Assembly (NCBI RefSeq): GCF_016802725.1
Contig: NC_052669.1
Span: 23,713,770 to 23,777,769 of the forward strand
Origin: Solenopsis invicta
Taxonomy: Eukaryota > Arthropoda > Insecta > Hymenoptera > Formicidae
Direction of reading: 5' to 3'
Length of the DNA: 64,000 nucleotides
Shown: in pieces, positions 47,011 to 58,000 of the stretch
Numbering within the stretch: the stretch's first letter is position 1
Layout: every line of letters starts with the position of its first letter
Notes under the pieces: model-generated
What the model was told of the DNA's origin: nothing
What the model saw: only the letters and a program-made list of their open reading frames with translations
The model's database searches: none
Program-made: the position numbers and the translations under genes

Positions 47011-48229
47011 ATGCTGTTGATGCTGCTGCATCTGTTGAGGATTAAAAGCCTGACCATATCCTGGCATCATGTGATAATAGTTAAACATCTGCCCTTGATG
47101 GGGCACACCTTGATACCCTGGACCATACATTTGCCTGCAAAAAAAGATTGCAAAAATTATTATTTTCAAACACAATTCCATCTTGTAACAATTATAATTC
47201 CATAGTACTGACAAAAAGTTTAACATCTGGTACATTTTCTTTTACAGAAATAAAGAATATAAACACTGCAAGTTCTGCTAAAAGGAACAGAAACGTTTAA
47301 TATCTATACCAAGATGTCAAAGAAGGATGTTAAGAAAAGATTTTTACTGTGCTCCAGGAAAGTAAAACAAACATCATTGTTTGTGTTAAATTATAAGAAA
47401 TGATTTTTATTATTTTTGAGGCAAAGAATTTATTGGTGTTAAAATTACATCACATAATGAGAACACACAGAAAATAATCATTATAACAGTGCATCAACTA
47501 TATAGCAATATAACATCCTAATGTAACAATATATTATCGTTGATTATCGTATAAGATTGTATATCAATATATCAACAATATTAAAAAGAAAACTTGATCG
47601 ATCATATTTGCACAAAGAACTAGGTCAAGCGTTGTTGGTGCATGCATGTGCATGACGATTCATCTCGAAACGTAAAATCGCGTGTTTTCTCGGACTTGGT
47701 CTCATTAAAATTATATTTATAGTAATCTCGAAGGGACAATTATCCGAACACTAACAAACCTAGCTCGTCATCGACGAAGAGTCAAACTCGGAATTTATGC
47801 GCACAACACATGCTCGACATGAATCATCCTGTACATACATATACGGACAGACACGTCATGCTTCTCGCGTTAGCATTCGAGCAAACAACGAAACCTCAAC
47901 GAATCCAACTCTGGAATTTGTAAAAACTAGACCTAGACTAGGGTATGCAAATCGCAATGATTAAATAATCGGCCTGGAGCAGCCTGGAGTACGCGACTTC
48001 GATCTCGAGAGGCCGTCGCGTCAATCGAAATGGCCGACCCTATTGTCCCCGCAATGATCTCCAACATCGCCACTCACCCAGGATATGGTGGAAACATGTT
48101 GTGCATATTGTTCGGCGGATACTGCCACGCCATATTCGCCATCGGACCCGAGCCGATCGGCGCTTGTTGCTGCGGATGAAACGGTGGTTGGTGTTGCTTT
48201 TTCTGCGACAACGCCTCGCCCTCCGACAT
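43488..48229 (-). CDS. LENG8: LENG8/Thp3-like SAC3/GANP family protein (spliced, 6 coding exons, complete)
   Basis: Joined minus-strand exons 48229-48078, 47134-46695, 46293-45086, 44954-44621, 44534-44327 and 43650-43488 total 2505 bp, 834 aa plus stop. Order along the protein: a Pro/Gln/Met-rich N-terminus; a poly-Gln run (about residues 93-121); an IRFNLPNKK block; a basic NLS-like KKKRKRNK (228-235); a WPDSLKNYVNRCYEKC block; an RS-repeat domain (about 428-475); a QQRAARFNGG block; and the SAC3/PCI-like C-terminus with SIRQDLTVQGIRDAFTV, YETHARVAIERGDHEEFNQC and AYRILYYIFTKN, which are near-identical to vertebrate LENG8. Family knowledge: LENG8 is related to yeast Thp3 and the SAC3/GANP scaffolds that pair with PCID2/Sem1-type subunits in nuclear mRNP processing. 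The RS domain suggests a nuclear-speckle or splicing link. All junctions are GT-AG and in phase. It is convergent with Pka-R1. Confidence 0.95.
44327..44534 (-). CDS. LENG8: LENG8 coding exon 5 (SAC3/PCI region)
   Basis: It follows an 86 bp intron with acceptor GATTTCAG. It encodes LTTILAALTMVDKNDESI, then ALKVRSAWWLGNFHTFF and ERKKALKFMIKS. The phase-2 donor TC|GTACGT joins to C-TAC-CGG to give SYRQNLAV. Confidence 0.94.
44621..44954 (-). CDS. LENG8: LENG8 coding exon 4 (SAC3/PCI region)
   Basis: It starts APAPSAVRPVSVLQNSL after TTGCAG and carries the most conserved part of the family, SIRQDLTVQGIRDAFTV to AYRILYYIFTKNTQ. The donor CAAG|GTTGCT is weak, but it is the only choice that restores NTQDLTTILAAL. 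Confidence 0.95.
45086..46293 (-). CDS. LENG8: LENG8 coding exon 3 (NLS-like, conserved block, RS domain)
   Basis: The 1208 bp exon begins after ATTACAG and codes for QYNGQTIRFNLPNKKTGLGY, completing Gln198 across the junction. It contains the NLS-like run, the WPDSLKNYV block and the RS domain. It ends GLHIVGTCKDLEKPYLRLTS with donor GTACGTGG, phase 0. The 3' end matches the family's IVGTC...YLRLT motif. Confidence 0.95.
45460..45605 (-). repeat. RS-codon repeat inside LENG8 exon 3
   Basis: A period-6 DNA repeat encodes alternating Arg-Ser, with mixed Arg (CGN, AGR) and Ser (TCN, AGY) codons. The plus-strand Asp/Leu/Arg-rich frame is its complement. The codon mixture suggests selection for the peptide rather than recent slippage. 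Confidence 0.85.
46695..47134 (-). CDS. LENG8: LENG8 coding exon 2 (poly-Gln and Pro-rich)
   Basis: The acceptor TTTTTTTGCAG precedes QMYGPGYQG. The exon holds about 29 consecutive Gln, encoded by mixed CAG and CAA between 47010 and 46924, then LEDESDLPPLPPGPPP and YNSFPYGNWNGMHNDS. It ends in phase 1 at C|GTAAGT. The complementary plus-strand poly-Leu frame is a shadow. Confidence 0.92.
46924..47010 (-). repeat. Poly-Gln CAG/CAA repeat inside LENG8 exon 2
   Basis: Eighty-seven bases encode 29 Gln, mostly CAG with interspersed CAA, flanked by His-Gln units. Length variation between individuals is likely. Confidence 0.9.
48078..48229 (-). CDS. LENG8: LENG8 coding exon 1
   Basis: It starts MSEGEALSQKKQHQPPF and ends PPYPG with a phase-2 donor GG|GTGAGTG. 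The next exon supplies G to complete Gly51. The ATG sits in CGGTATGTCGG, and the N-terminus is typical of this family. Confidence 0.88.
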
Positions 48230-48660
48230 ACCGTGAAAAAAAATATCAGAATCGCTACGAGATGGCCGCCTCCCCCTCCCTACTCGTGGCGAGCGCGTCG
48301 CGGACGTGCGTGTACACGATGCGGAGTAGATAAGTAAAAAAAGGAGAGAAAAAAGGGAAAATCAATAAGGATTCTCACTCGAGGGAAACCCGTCACTTCT
48401 CGTACTAATCCTTTCGTTTCATTTATTCCTGACCAGAGAAACGATTCTACGTACGCACGATGGCGCGCGATGCAACACGATAGAATTGCGGATTGCGGAG
48501 CGAAGCGCGGAGCACGAAATGACAAACGATCGGAACGGTACCAAACGGAACATTCGAGAGTGAGGAAAACAGCACACTTCAGACCACGCTGTCGCGCATG
48601 CGCGCCAGTTTGCGGTCATATTTTCGAATGCGACGCATGATTCCTAATGCAAAATATTTA
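48230..48660 (-). promoter_or_regulatory. LENG8 upstream region / putative promoter
   Basis: The roughly 430 bp before the LENG8 start codon are GC-richer than the flanks. They include an NRF1-type palindrome at 48594-48603. No TATA box is evident, consistent with a broadly expressed housekeeping gene. The transcription start cannot be placed from sequence alone. Confidence 0.5.
48594..48603. promoter_or_regulatory. NRF1/Ewg-type palindrome GCGCATGCGC
   Basis: This is a perfect copy of the NRF-1 core palindrome, bound in flies by Erect wing, about 365 bp upstream of the LENG8 ATG. Such sites are common in promoters of animal housekeeping genes. Function is inferred from motif and position only. 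Confidence 0.45.
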
Positions 48661-48926
48661 TAAAATATTTATAAACTATTTGTAAGAAAGATGGAAATAT
48701 TTCAAATATGTATGCTTAAATATTTTGTACATATCCTTATGAAAATATAAAAGATTATAATAAACATTTATATGTATATACATACAGAGAGGAACCTGAG
48801 AGCGGCCACGGCGGCCTTTTTCCTATAACGCTTCGAAACTCCCGTACACTAGTGACGCACATCTATTCTGGTCAGAATAGGAACTACGTGTCACATCCAT
48901 TTTGCAACCCACCGTTAAAAACAGTG

Positions 48927-49002
48927 TGGATGTTAGCACGGACAACAACCCACATCCATCTCTCGAGAAATGGATGTAGGTTGTTGTCCGTGCTAACATC
49001 CA
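48927..49002. repeat. Strong hairpin: 33 bp arms, 10 nt loop, one mismatch
   Basis: The arms 48927-48959 and 48970-49002 are complementary except for one position. The loop is CTCTCGAGAA. Direct copies of ACATCCATTTTGC lie near the left (48894) and at the right end (48996). It could be the core of a fold-back MITE. A small-RNA precursor is an alternative, because stem and loop are of that size. Confidence 0.75.
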
Positions 49003-49783
49003 TTTTGCTGCAAATAAAATCTGACGCGTATCGCGTATGTTGCATCCAGAACAGGGGTCGAGAATGTGCACAAATGATTAATTACGTCTACTTTCGCGTA
49101 ATTTTTTATTTATTTTAGTCTGAATTATTTACATTAACATTGATATTAATACATATCAATACGTTTATGTCCATATTTTGCACAATCATATTTTTACTTA
49201 AAAAAGATGTTTAATAGTAACAGAGAGAATTTGGTTCTTTAATAAAGAAACATTCATTTTACGCAGTACTTAAAAAATAATTGTAATTAACATCGCATCA
49301 TATGATGAAGAAGAAATAAATGTCTTTCCATGAATAAATATACCGTCTTTTTATTTTTACATAATTCTTTATTATTTAAATGTCTTCAAATTATGCTTTT
49401 GAAAAAATTAGCTTTTTTAATTTTTTTAAATCTTGACGCAACTCTCTCTCTCTCTCTCTCACTCTTTCTCTCTTTCTCTTTTAACGTGATTGTCCTTTAA
49501 TTGTTTAGGCCTTCAGTTAGAGAGAGAAAGCATCGCGGTGATAGACATGGAGCAAGCGGCGATGTTATCTCTATGGATACCCTCCTCTTCACTCCCCTCT
49601 CGAGCCATCACGTTTTCCCTACGTTTAGGCCGTAAAATTCAGAAAGAGGATTTCGGACGATTTCTACGCAAGGACGTAGAGAGACTAGAAAGCGCCCACT
49701 CTTTTATTATTATGTTACAATGGCATATACATACATACGCATGATTTACAAATGACAATACGCGCGATTAATATGGCACAATA

Positions 49784-49828
<45 letters not shown>
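49784..49828. repeat. (AAT)n microsatellite
   Basis: About 14 pure AAT units. Confidence 0.95.
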
Positions 49829-49829
<1 letters not shown>

Positions 49830-50129
49830 TAATAAAAATCAATGAAATATATGGATACTTGAGTATTATTTTTATTCTCTAACTTACAAACGTGAAGATT
49901 ATTGATCTGATTTTAATACAACTTTTCAACAGTTTTTTACGAAATATCACATAAAGATTAATCAAAACTTTACAAAAAAAAATTAATAAAGAATTATATA
50001 ATAATATACGATATAAGGTATTAAAGTGTTAATCAGTAAAGTAACGGATTTTAATCAAATTCTTCTCGATATTGATATACGTGACGTCGTTTCCGTCTTC
50101 CATCTCGCTCGCTCTTGCGCCCGGTCGAA

Positions 50130-50137
50130 TGACGTCA
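50130..50137. promoter_or_regulatory. Palindromic CRE (TGACGTCA)
   Basis: A full consensus cAMP-response element about 95 bp upstream of the TATA box. A near-CRE (TGACGTCG) lies 48 bp further up. Function is inferred from motif only. Confidence 0.4.
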
Positions 50138-50225
50138 CACGTAGCAACGCGCGGGCACGTGCGCGTAGGTACACGCCGAAAAGTGGGGTAAACACATGGT
50201 TCCTTGTGCGTGGGCGGCTGGATGG

Positions 50226-50233
50226 TATAAATA
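50226..50233 (+). promoter_or_regulatory. TATA box of the LTR-like unit
   Basis: TATAAATA, with an initiator-like CAGTCGG starting near 50259. The spacing fits a pol II core promoter directed toward the satellite. Confidence 0.45.
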
Positions 50234-50963
50234 CGGAGCCACACCAGGAAGGAGCAACCAGTCGGTTCCAAATCACCGGTACCGACACTCCGGGTGTACT
50301 CGGCTTCCTGACACAGGCCGTTTACGGCCTCCTGATACCGGGCTTACTCGGTTACCCGTTTCTTTACCTGTTACCTGTCCTATAATTTCGATTCATAATT
50401 TGGTTTTATTTTCAGAGCAGATTTAGAATAATTTCACTCGAACGGCGACGACGCGTTTACCCGGAGTTACAACTTCCTCGCCGGATTTTTTCCTTGGATA
50501 TCCTCTGTCCCGAGAGTTCCGTCCGAACAAGCGCCCTCCTCACAAAGCGAGCGTATCTTGACCCCTTCCTCAGGCGAGCGATAGCTATTAAGTTGCGTTA
50601 GCATTAAGTCGCGTTACTTGTAATATTTTCCGACCGTTAGTTTGTAAGATCCGCGTCTAAATCGACGCTACGAGTGCTTAATTTAGTTTGAGTTTTCTAT
50701 GTGTTCTCTATGCGAGTACGTTATAATTAGTTTTAGGTTCTTTCCGTGTGTGATCAAACGTTCCGGGGAACACGAGTTCCGAAGGTGTTAACTTCCTCTC
50801 TTCCTAATAAATTTTATTTTATTTTTTTTGTATCACGGAGTGTGAGGAGAAATTGATTTAAATAAATATTTTGTTAATTTCTTTTCAATTCGGAGTTCCT
50901 TCTTTTCTCGACCCTGGCACCGGCGAGCTAATCCGTGATCGTGAGAAAAGTTGAACCGTTACA

Positions 50964-52040
50964 ACTCTTCTGGGGGCTATCAGAACACAGAAGTATTGGA
51001 GAAATTCGCAAAAAAAATTTTACCCAAAATTTCGAACTTTGACTGATATAAGTCTTTCGTTTTCCACTTTAGTGATTCGATCAATCGTGATAAAAGTTAG
51101 AACTCTTCTGGGGGCTATCAGAACACAGAAATATTTGAGAAATTCGCAAAAAAAATTTTACTCAAAAATTTCGAACTTTGACTGATATAAGTCTTACGTT
51201 TTTCACTTTAGCGATTCGATCCATCATGATAAAAGTTATAAATCATTTGGGGGCTATCAGAACACAGAAATAAGGGAGAAAATGGCAAAAAAAATATTAC
51301 TCAAAAATTTCGAACTTTGACTGATATAAATCTTTCGTTTTTCACTTTAGCGATTCGATCCTTCATGATAAAAGTTAGAACTCTTCTGGGGGCTATCAGA
51401 ACACAGAAATATTGGAGAAATTCGCAAAAAAAATTTTACTTAAAAATTTCGAACTTTGACTGATATAAGTCTTTCGTTTATCACTTTAGCGATTCGATCA
51501 ATCGTGATAAAAGGTAGAACTCTTGTGGGGGCTATGAAAACACAGAAATATTGGAGAAAACCGCAAAAAAAATTTTACTTAAAAATTTCGAACTTTGACT
51601 GATATAAGTCTTACATTTTTCACTTTAGCGATTCGATCCATCATGATAAAAGTTAGAACTCTTCTGGGGGCTATCAGAACACAGAAATATTGGAGAAATT
51701 AACAAAAAAAATTTTACTCAAAATTTCGAACTTTGACTGATATAAGTCTTACGTTTTTCACTTTAGCGATTTGATCCATGATGATAAAAGTTAGAAATCT
51801 TCTGGGGGCTATCAGAACAGAACTATTGGAGAAAATGGCAGAAACAATTTTACTCAAAAATATCGAATCTTGACTGATATAAGTCTTTCGTTTTTCACTT
51901 TAGCGATTCGATCAATCGTGATAAAAGTTAGAACTCTTCGGGGGGTTATCAGAACACAGAAATATTGGAAAAAATCGCAAAAAAAATTTTACTTAAAAAT
52001 TTCGAACTTTGACTGATATAAGTCTTACGTTTTTCACTTC
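50964..52040. repeat. Satellite edge: simple monomeric part
   Basis: The first seven or eight monomers form one class (TTCGCAAAAAAAATTTTAC, GATATAAGTCTT, AGCGATTCGATC) without three-fold periodicity. They differ from each other at scattered bases, as is common at array edges. Confidence 0.75.
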
Positions 52041-55000
52041 AAAAATTCGATAGATCATCATAAAAGTTATAACTCTTCTGTGGGCTATCAGAACACAGGG
52101 ATATTGGAGAAATTCGGAAAAAAACCAATTTTACTCAAAAATTTTTTATCTTTGACTGATATAACTCTTTCGTCTTTCACTTTAGCGATTCGATTCATTA
52201 TGATAAGAGTTAGAACTCTTGTGGGGACTATCAAAACGCAGAGATATTTGAGGAATTCGCAAAAAAAATTTTACTCAAAAATTTCGTACTTTGACTGATA
52301 TAACTCTTTCGTTTTTCACTTTAACGATTTGATTCATTATGATAAAAGTTAGAACTATTCTCGGGGCTATCAGAACAGAGAGATATTGAAGAAATTCGCA
52401 AAAAAAATTTTAAACAAAAATGTCGAACTTTAACTGATTTAAGTCTTTCCTTTTTCACTTCAAAAATTCGATACATCATCATAAAAGTTATAATTCTTCT
52501 GTGGGCTATCAAAACGCAGAGATATTTGAGGAATTCGCAAAAAAAATTTTACTCAAAGATTTCGAACTTTGACTGATATAAGTCTTTCTTTTTCACTTTA
52601 AAAATTCGATACATCATCATAAAAGTTATAACTCTTCTGTGGGCTATCAGAACACAGGGATATTGGAGAAATTCGGAAAAAAACCAATTTTACTCAAAAA
52701 TTTCGACCTTTGACTGATATAACTCTTTCGTCTTTCACTTTAGCGATTCGATTCATTATGATAAAAGATAGAACTCTTCTGGGGGCTATCAAAACGCAGA
52801 GATATTTGAGGAATTCGCAAAAAAAATTTTACTCAAAAATTTCGTACTTTGACTGATATAAGTCTTACGTTTTTCACTTCAAAAATTCGATAGATCATCA
52901 TAAAAGTTATAACTCTTCTGTGGGCTATCAGAACACAGGGATATTGGAGAAATTCGGAAAAAAACCAATTTTACTCAAAAATTTTTTATCTTTGACTGAT
53001 ATAACTCTTTCGTCTTTCACTTTAGCGATTCGATTCATTATGATAAGAGTTAGAACTCTTGTGGGGACTATCAAAACGCAGAGATATTTGAGGAATTCGC
53101 AAAAAAAATTTTACTCAAAAATTTCGTACTTTGACTGATATAACTCTTTCGTTTTTCACTTTAACGATTTGATTCATTATGATAAAAGTTAGAACTATTC
53201 TCGGGGCTATCAGAACAGAGAGATATTGAAGAAATTCGCAAAAAAAATTTTAAACAAAAATGTCGAACTTTAACTGATTTAAGTCTTTCCTTTTTCACTT
53301 CAAAAATTCGATACATCATCATAAAAGTTATAATTCTTCTGGGGGCTATCAAAACGCAGAGATATTTGAGGAATTCGCAAAAAAAATGTTACTCAAAAAT
53401 TTCGTACTTTCACTGATATAACTCTTTCGTTTTTCACTTTAACGATTTGATTCATTATGAAAAAAGTTAGAACTATTCTCGGGGCTATCAGAGCAGAGAG
53501 ATATTGAAGAAATTCGCAAAAAAAATTTTACTCAAAAATTTCGAACTTTGACTGATATAAGTCTTTCCTTTTTCACTTCAAAAATTCGATACATCATCAT
53601 AAAAGTTATAATTCTTCTGTGGGCTATCAGAACACAGGGATATTGGAGAAATTCGGAAAAAAACCAAATTTACTCAAAAATTTCGAACTTTGACTGATAT
53701 AACTCTTTCGCCTTTCACTTTAGCGATTCGATCCATTATGATAAAAGTTAGAACTCTTCTGTGGGCTATCAAAACGCAGAGATATTTGAGGAATTCGCAA
53801 AAAAAATTTTACTCAAATATTACGTACTTTGACTGATATAACTCTTTCGTTTTTCACTTTAACGATTTGACTCATTATTATAAAAGTTAGAACTATTCTC
53901 ACGGCTAACAGAACAGAGATATTGGAGAAATTCGCAAAAAAAATTTTACTCAAAAATTTCGAACTTTGACTGATATAAGTTTTTCTTTTTCACTTTAAAA
54001 ATTCGATACATCATCATAAAAGTTATAACTCTTCTGGGGTCTATCAGAACACAGGGATATTGGAGAAATTCGGAAAAAAACCAATTTTACTCAAAAATTT
54101 CGAACTTTGACTGATATAACTCTTTCGTCTTTCACTTTACCGATTCGATCCATTATGATAAAAGTTAGAACTCTTCTGGTGGCTATCAAAACGCAGAGAT
54201 ATTTCAGGAATTCGCAAAAAAAATTTTACTCAAATATTACGTACTTTGACTGATATAACTCTTTCGTTTTTCACTTTAACGATTTGACTCATTATTATAA
54301 AAGTTAGAACTATTCTCACGGCTAACAGAACAGAGATATTGGAGAAATTCGCAAAAAAAATTTTACTCAAAAATTTCGAACTTTGACTGATATAAGTCTT
54401 TCCTTTTTCTCTTCAAAAATTCGATACATCATCATAAAAGTTATAATTCTTCTGTGGGCTATCAGAACACAGGGATATTGGAGAAATTCGGAAAAAAACC
54501 AATTTTACTCAAAAATTTCGATCTTTGACTGATATAACTCTTTCGTCTTTGACTTTAGCGATTCGATTCATTATGATAAATGTTAGAACTCTTCTGGGGT
54601 CTATCAAAACGCAGAGATATTTGAGGAATTCGCAAAAAAAATTTTACTCAAAAATTTCGTACTTTGACTGATATAACACTTTCGTTTTTCACTTTAACGA
54701 TTTGATTCATTATGATAAAAGTTAGAACTATTCTCGGGGCTATCAGAACAGAGAGATATTGATGAAATTCGCAAAAAAAATTTTACTCAAAAATTTCGAA
54801 CTTTGACTGATATAAGTCTTTCCTTTTTCTCTTCAAAAATTCGATACATCATCATAAAAGTTATAATTCTTCTGTGGGCTATCAGAACACAGGGATATTG
54901 GAGAAATTCGGAAAAAAACCAATTTTACTCAAAAATTTCGAACTTTGACTGATATAACTCTTTCGTCTTTCACTTTAGCGATTCGATCCATTATGATAAA

Positions 55001-58000
55001 AGTTAGAACTCTTCTGTGGGCTATCAAAACGCAGAGATATTTGAGGAATTCGCAAAAAAAATTTTACTCAAAAATTACGTACTTTGACTGATATAAGTCT
55101 TTCTTTTTCACTTTAAAAATTCGATACATCATCATAAAAGATATAACTCTTCTGTGGGCTATCAGAGCACAGGGATATTGGAGAAATTCGGAAAAAAACC
55201 AATTTTACTCAAAAATTTCGATCTTTGACTGATATAACTCTTTCGTCTTTCACTTTAGCGATTCGATTCATTATGATAAAAGTTAGAACTCTTCTGGGGG
55301 CTATCAAAACGCAGAGATATTTGAGGAATTCGCAAAAAAAATTTTACTCAAAAATTTCGTACTTTGACTGATATAACTCTTTCGTTTTTCACTTTAACGA
55401 TTTGATTCATTATGATAAAAGTTAGAACTATTCTCGGGGCTTTCAGAACAGAGAGATATTGAAGAAATTCGCAAAAAAAATTTTACTAAAAAATTTCGAA
55501 CTTTGACTGATATAAGTCTTTCCTCTTTCACTTCAAAAATTCGATACATCATCATAAAAGTTATAATTCTTCTGTGGGCTATCAGAACACAGGGATATTG
55601 GAGAAATTCGGAAAAAAACCAATTTTACTCAAAAATTTCGACCTTTGACTGATATAACTCTTTTGTCTTTCACATTAGCGATTCGATTCATTTTGATAAA
55701 AGTTAGAACTCTTCTGGGGGCTATCAAAACGCAGAGATATTTGAGGAATTCGCAAAAAAAATTTTACTCAAAAATTTGGTACTTTGACTGATATAACTCT
55801 TTCGTTTTTCACTTTAACGATTTGATTCATTATGATAAAAGTTAGAACTATTCTCGGGGCTATCAGAACAGAGAGATATTGATGAAATTCGCAAAAAAAA
55901 TTTTACTCAAAAATTTCGAACTTTGACTGATATAAGTCTTTCCTTTTTCTCTTCAAAAATTCGATAAATCATCATAAAAGTTATAATTCTTCTGTGGGCT
56001 ATCAGAACACAGGGATATTGGAGAAATTCGGAAAAAAACCAATTTTACTCAAAAATTTCGATCTTTGACTGATATAACTCTTTCGTCTTTGACTTTAGCG
56101 ATTCGATTCATTATGATAAAAGTTAGAACTCTTCTGGGGTCTATCAAAACGCAGAGATATTTGAGGAATTCGCAAAAAAAATTTTACTCAAAAATTTCGT
56201 ACTTTGACTGATATAACACTTTCGTTTTTCACTTTAACGATTTGATTCATTATGATAAAAGTTAGAACTATTATCGGGGCTATCAGAACAGAGAGATATT
56301 GGAGAAATTCGCAAAAAAAATTTTACTCAAAAATTTTGAACTTTGACTTATATAAGTCTTTCCTTTTTCACTTCAAAGATTCGATACATCATGATAAAAG
56401 TTATAACTCTTCTGTGGGCTATCAGAACACAGGGATATTGGAGAAATTCGGAAAAAAACCAATTTTACTCAAAAATTTCGAACTTTGACTGATATAACTC
56501 TTTCGTCTTTCACTTTAGCGATTCGATCCATTATATAAAAGTTAGAACTCTTCTGTGGGCTATCAAAACGCAGAGATATTTGAGGAATTCGCAAAAAAAA
56601 TTTTTCTCAAAAATTACGTACTTTGACTGATATAAGTCTTTCTTTTTCACTTTAAAAATTCGATACATCATCATAAAAGTTATAACTCTTCTGTGGGCTA
56701 TCAGAACACAGGGATATTGGAGAAATTCGGAAAAAAACCAATTTTACTCAAAAATTTCGATCTTTGACTGATATAACTCTTTCGTCTTTCACTTTAGCGA
56801 TTCGATTCATTATGATAAAAGTTAGAACTCTTCTGGGGGCTATCAAAACGCAGAGATATTTGAGGAATTCGCAAAAAAAATTTTACTCAAAAATTTCGTA
56901 CATTGACTGATATAACTCTTTCGTTTTTCACTTTAACGATTTGATTCATTATGATAAAAGTTAGAACTATTCTCGGGGCTATCAGAACAGAGAGATATTG
57001 AAGAAATTCGCAAAAAAAATTTTACTCAAAAATTTCGAACTTTGACTGATATAAGTCTTTCCTTTTTCACTTCAAAAATTCGATACATCATCATAAAAGT
57101 TATAATTCTTCTGTGGGCTATCAGAACACAGGGATATTGGAGAAATTCGGAAAAAACCAATTTTACTCAAAAATTTCGAACTTTGACTGTTATAACTCTT
57201 TCGTCTTTCACTTTAGCGAGTCGATCCATTATGATAAAAGTTAGAACTCTTCTGTGGGCTATCAAATCGCAGAGATATTTGAGGAATTCGCAAAAAAAAT
57301 TTTACTCAAATATTACGTACTTTGACTGATATAACTCTTTCGTTTTTCACTTTAACGATTTGACTCATTATTATAAAAGTTAGAACTATTATCGGGGCTA
57401 TCAGAACAGAGAGATATTGGAGAAATTCGCAAAAAAATTTTACTCAAAAATTTTGAACTTTGACTGATATAAGTCTTTCCTTTTTCACTTCAAAGATTCG
57501 ATACATCATGATAAAAGTTATAACTCTTCTGTGGGCTATCAAAACACAGGGATATTGGAGAAATTCGGAAAAAAACCAATTTTACTCAAAAATTTCGAAC
57601 TTTGACTGATATAACTCTTTTGTCTTTCACTTTAGAGATTCGATTCATTATGATAAAAGTTAGAACTCTTCTGGGGGCTATCAAAACGCAGAGATATTTG
57701 AGGAATTCGCAAAAAAAATTTTACTCAAAGATTTGGTACTTTGACTGATATAACTCTTTCGTTTTTCACTTTAACGATTTGATTCATTATGATAAAAGTT
57801 AGAACTATTCTCGGGGCTATCAGAACAGAGAGATATTGAAGAAATTCGCAAAAAAAATTTTACTCAAAAATTTCGAACTTTGACCGATATAAGTCTTTCC
57901 TTTTTCACTTCAAAAATTCGATACATCATCATAAAAGTTATAATTCTTCTGTGGGCTATCAGAACACAGGGATATTGGAGAAATTCGGAAAAAACCAATT

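Larger units (their letters stand above)
48661..50039. other. Intergenic stretch between LENG8 and the LTR/satellite
   Basis: Mostly AT-rich. It holds the hairpin at 48927-49002, a (CT)n run at 49441-49478 and an (AAT)n run at 49784-49828. No gene is seen. Confidence 0.6.
50040..50963 (+). mobile_element. Solo-LTR-like element next to the satellite
   Basis: The segment begins AGTAACGG and ends CCGTTACA, a short terminal inversion. It has the order of an LTR: a U3-like part with two CRE motifs (TGACGTCG at 50082, TGACGTCA at 50130), TATAAATA at 50226-50233, an initiator-like CCAGTCGG about 30 nt on, and AATAAA at 50806-50811. It is GC-richer than both flanks. No retroviral-type genes are present and no flanking duplication is visible, so it would be a solo LTR or a rearranged remnant. 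The 5' limit is uncertain by about 12 bp. Confidence 0.5.

Noticed and set aside
46930..47205. Poly-Leu plus-strand frame
   Set aside because: It is the complement of the LENG8 CAG/CAA tract.
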